Origin: Shewanella sp. MTB7
GTDB lineage: Bacteria > Pseudomonadota > Gammaproteobacteria > Enterobacterales > Shewanellaceae
DNA: 64,000 nt
Direction of reading: 5' to 3'
Assembly (NCBI RefSeq): GCF_027571385.1
Contig: NZ_CP085636.1
Coordinates: forward strand, 1,984,001 to 2,048,000
Position numbers and translations under genes: made by a program. The notes beneath the pieces were generated by a model, which was not told where the DNA came from, made no database searches, and was given only the letters and a program-made list of their open reading frames with translations. Each line of letters starts with the position of its first letter. The first letter of the stretch is position 1. Positions 63,127 through 64,000 of this stretch are shown here, in pieces.

Positions 63127-63900
63127 ATGAAACTTACTCATTCCGTCATCATACTTGTCGGCTTAACCGCACTCGCCTCATTGGCAAGTGCAACAGATAA
63201 CCCTGTTAATACGCCTCAAGTTTTACCCAAAGTTATTTTCTTTGACGTTAATGAAACACTGTTGGATTTAGGCAATGTGGCCCAGTCTGTCACTCAAGCA
63301 TTAGATGGTCGTGACGACTTGGTGAATAGCTGGTTCACTACCATGCTGCATTACTCCTTGGTGAGTAACGCTATTGGTGAATATCATCACTTCGGCGATA
63401 TTGGCGTAGCAGCGCTGCAATTAGTCGCTAAACAAAATGGTATAGCCATATCTGAGGCTGAAGCAAATCAAGCTATTCAAGCGCCATTTCGTGACTTACA
63501 ACCTCATCTTGATGTCATTACGGGCCTTAAAAAGCTACAAGCCTCAGGCATTAAACTGGTCACATTGACTAACTCCTCAGATGCAGGCATAGAGAGTCAG
63601 TTGAAAAATGCCAATTTAATCCAGTACTTTGACGATTCATTAACCGTTCAACACCTGCAAGTGTTTAAGCCTGATTTACGCGTATATCGGTGGGCGCTTG
63701 AACAGATGCAGGTCGAAGCAGATGAAGCTATGCTTATCGCCGCCCATACATGGGACATTGCCGGGGCAGCCAAAGCTGGCATGCAAACGGGCTTTATTCA
63801 GCGCTCCGGTCAATATCAGTTTGCGCTAACAAAAAAGGCGGATTATGTGGCGGTTGACCTGATTCAGTTGTCAGAGCAAGTGTTAACCAAGCAGCCATAA
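63127..63900 (+). CDS. Secreted HAD-superfamily hydrolase (haloacid dehalogenase type II-like)
   Basis: 257 residues from the ATG at 63127, with a signal peptide (SVIILVGLTALASLASATDN). HAD motif I FFDVNETLLDL (nucleophile Asp), motif II KLVTLTNSSD, motif III Lys in QVFKPDLRVYRWAL and motif IV AAHTWDIAGAAKAGM are those of type II 2-haloacid dehalogenases. Most family members are cytoplasmic, so export is unusual. The frame opens at 63097, overlapping the upstream gene. Confidence 0.88.
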   Translation: MKLTHSVIILVGLTALASLASATDNPVNTPQVLPKVIFFDVNETLLDLGNVAQSVTQALDGRDDLVNSWFTTMLHYSLVSNAIGEYHHFGDIGVAALQLVAKQNGIAISEAEANQAIQAPFRDLQPHLDVITGLKKLQASGIKLVTLTNSSDAGIESQLKNANLIQYFDDSLTVQHLQVFKPDLRVYRWALEQMQVEADEAMLIAAHTWDIAGAAKAGMQTGFIQRSGQYQFALTKKADYVAVDLIQLSEQVLTKQP

Positions 63901-63926
63901 CGTAGATAGATATTCAGTTACGCAAT

Positions 63927-63953
63927 ATCAACGTCTCAGAGTGGGACGTTGAT
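63927..63953 (+). terminator. Possible terminator after the HAD gene
   Basis: A 9-bp stem ATCAACGTC / GACGTTGAT with a 9-nt loop, about 27 bp after the stop. No T-run, so only weak evidence. Confidence 0.45.
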
Positions 63954-64000
63954 CCCTTGCTCTGTGTAATAAATACAGGAGGCATAACAGGTCTATACAC

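Overview
The window looks like chromosomal DNA of a marine gammaproteobacterium, most likely a Shewanella. Supporting signs are a periplasmic [FeFe] hydrogenase operon with its maturases, a tetrahaem periplasmic flavocytochrome c of the fumarate reductase family, a Fur-controlled TonB receptor, the modE/modABC molybdate locus, and many two-component and c-di-GMP proteins. The species assignment is inference; no rRNA or tRNA gene was seen.

Layout. 0-3.3 kb: the end of a hybrid histidine kinase followed by two response regulators, one a REC-GGDEF diguanylate cyclase. 3.7-10.4 kb: hydA, small subunit, cytochrome b, hydG, an uncharacterised gene, hydE, hydF. 10.4-13.2 kb: a frameshifted lpxR-like gene, Ohr/OsmC, DoxX and a CBS-domain protein. 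13.5-29 kb: an accessory region. It starts at a fragment that looks like the 3' end of ssrA (tmRNA), a common integration site. It carries a BrxR-like WYL regulator, a four-gene condensin/toprim operon resembling a divergent Wadjet (Jet/MksBEFG) plasmid-defence system in the order C-B-A-D, island replication-type genes, a catalytic-domain-only tyrosine recombinase, a yeeS/cbeA module without a visible cbtA toxin, an AlpA regulator, and a translationally coupled pair of tiny peptides. 29-35 kb: a Fur box, a TonB receptor and signalling genes. 35-39 kb: a LysR regulator divergent from a flavocytochrome c with altered active-site residues, a periplasmic phosphatase-like protein and a TetR regulator. 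39-46 kb: decayed mobile-element debris, then a microcin/bacteriocin export locus with two double-glycine-leader peptides; its C39-peptidase ABC exporter carries a 7-bp tandem duplication that frameshifts its end. 46-51 kb: a decayed IS6 element, a giant lipoprotein with cadherin-like and RCC1-like repeats, and a broken ompA-like gene. 51-54 kb: an EAL-domain / IbrA-like / IbrB-like operon. 54-58 kb: trmO-like gene, modC, modB, modA, and divergent modE with two Mo-box palindromes. 58-61 kb: nested insertion sequences (ISL3 inside IS630 inside an IS6 remnant). 61-64 kb: a LysR regulator divergent from a periplasmic thioredoxin / CcdA-DsbD-like / secreted HAD operon.

Best candidates for undescribed systems are the Wadjet-like operon with its BrxR-like regulator, the two-peptide microcin locus with the slipped exporter gene, and the three-gene EAL-IbrA-IbrB operon. 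Family assignments rest on motifs and memory of the families; no database search was possible.
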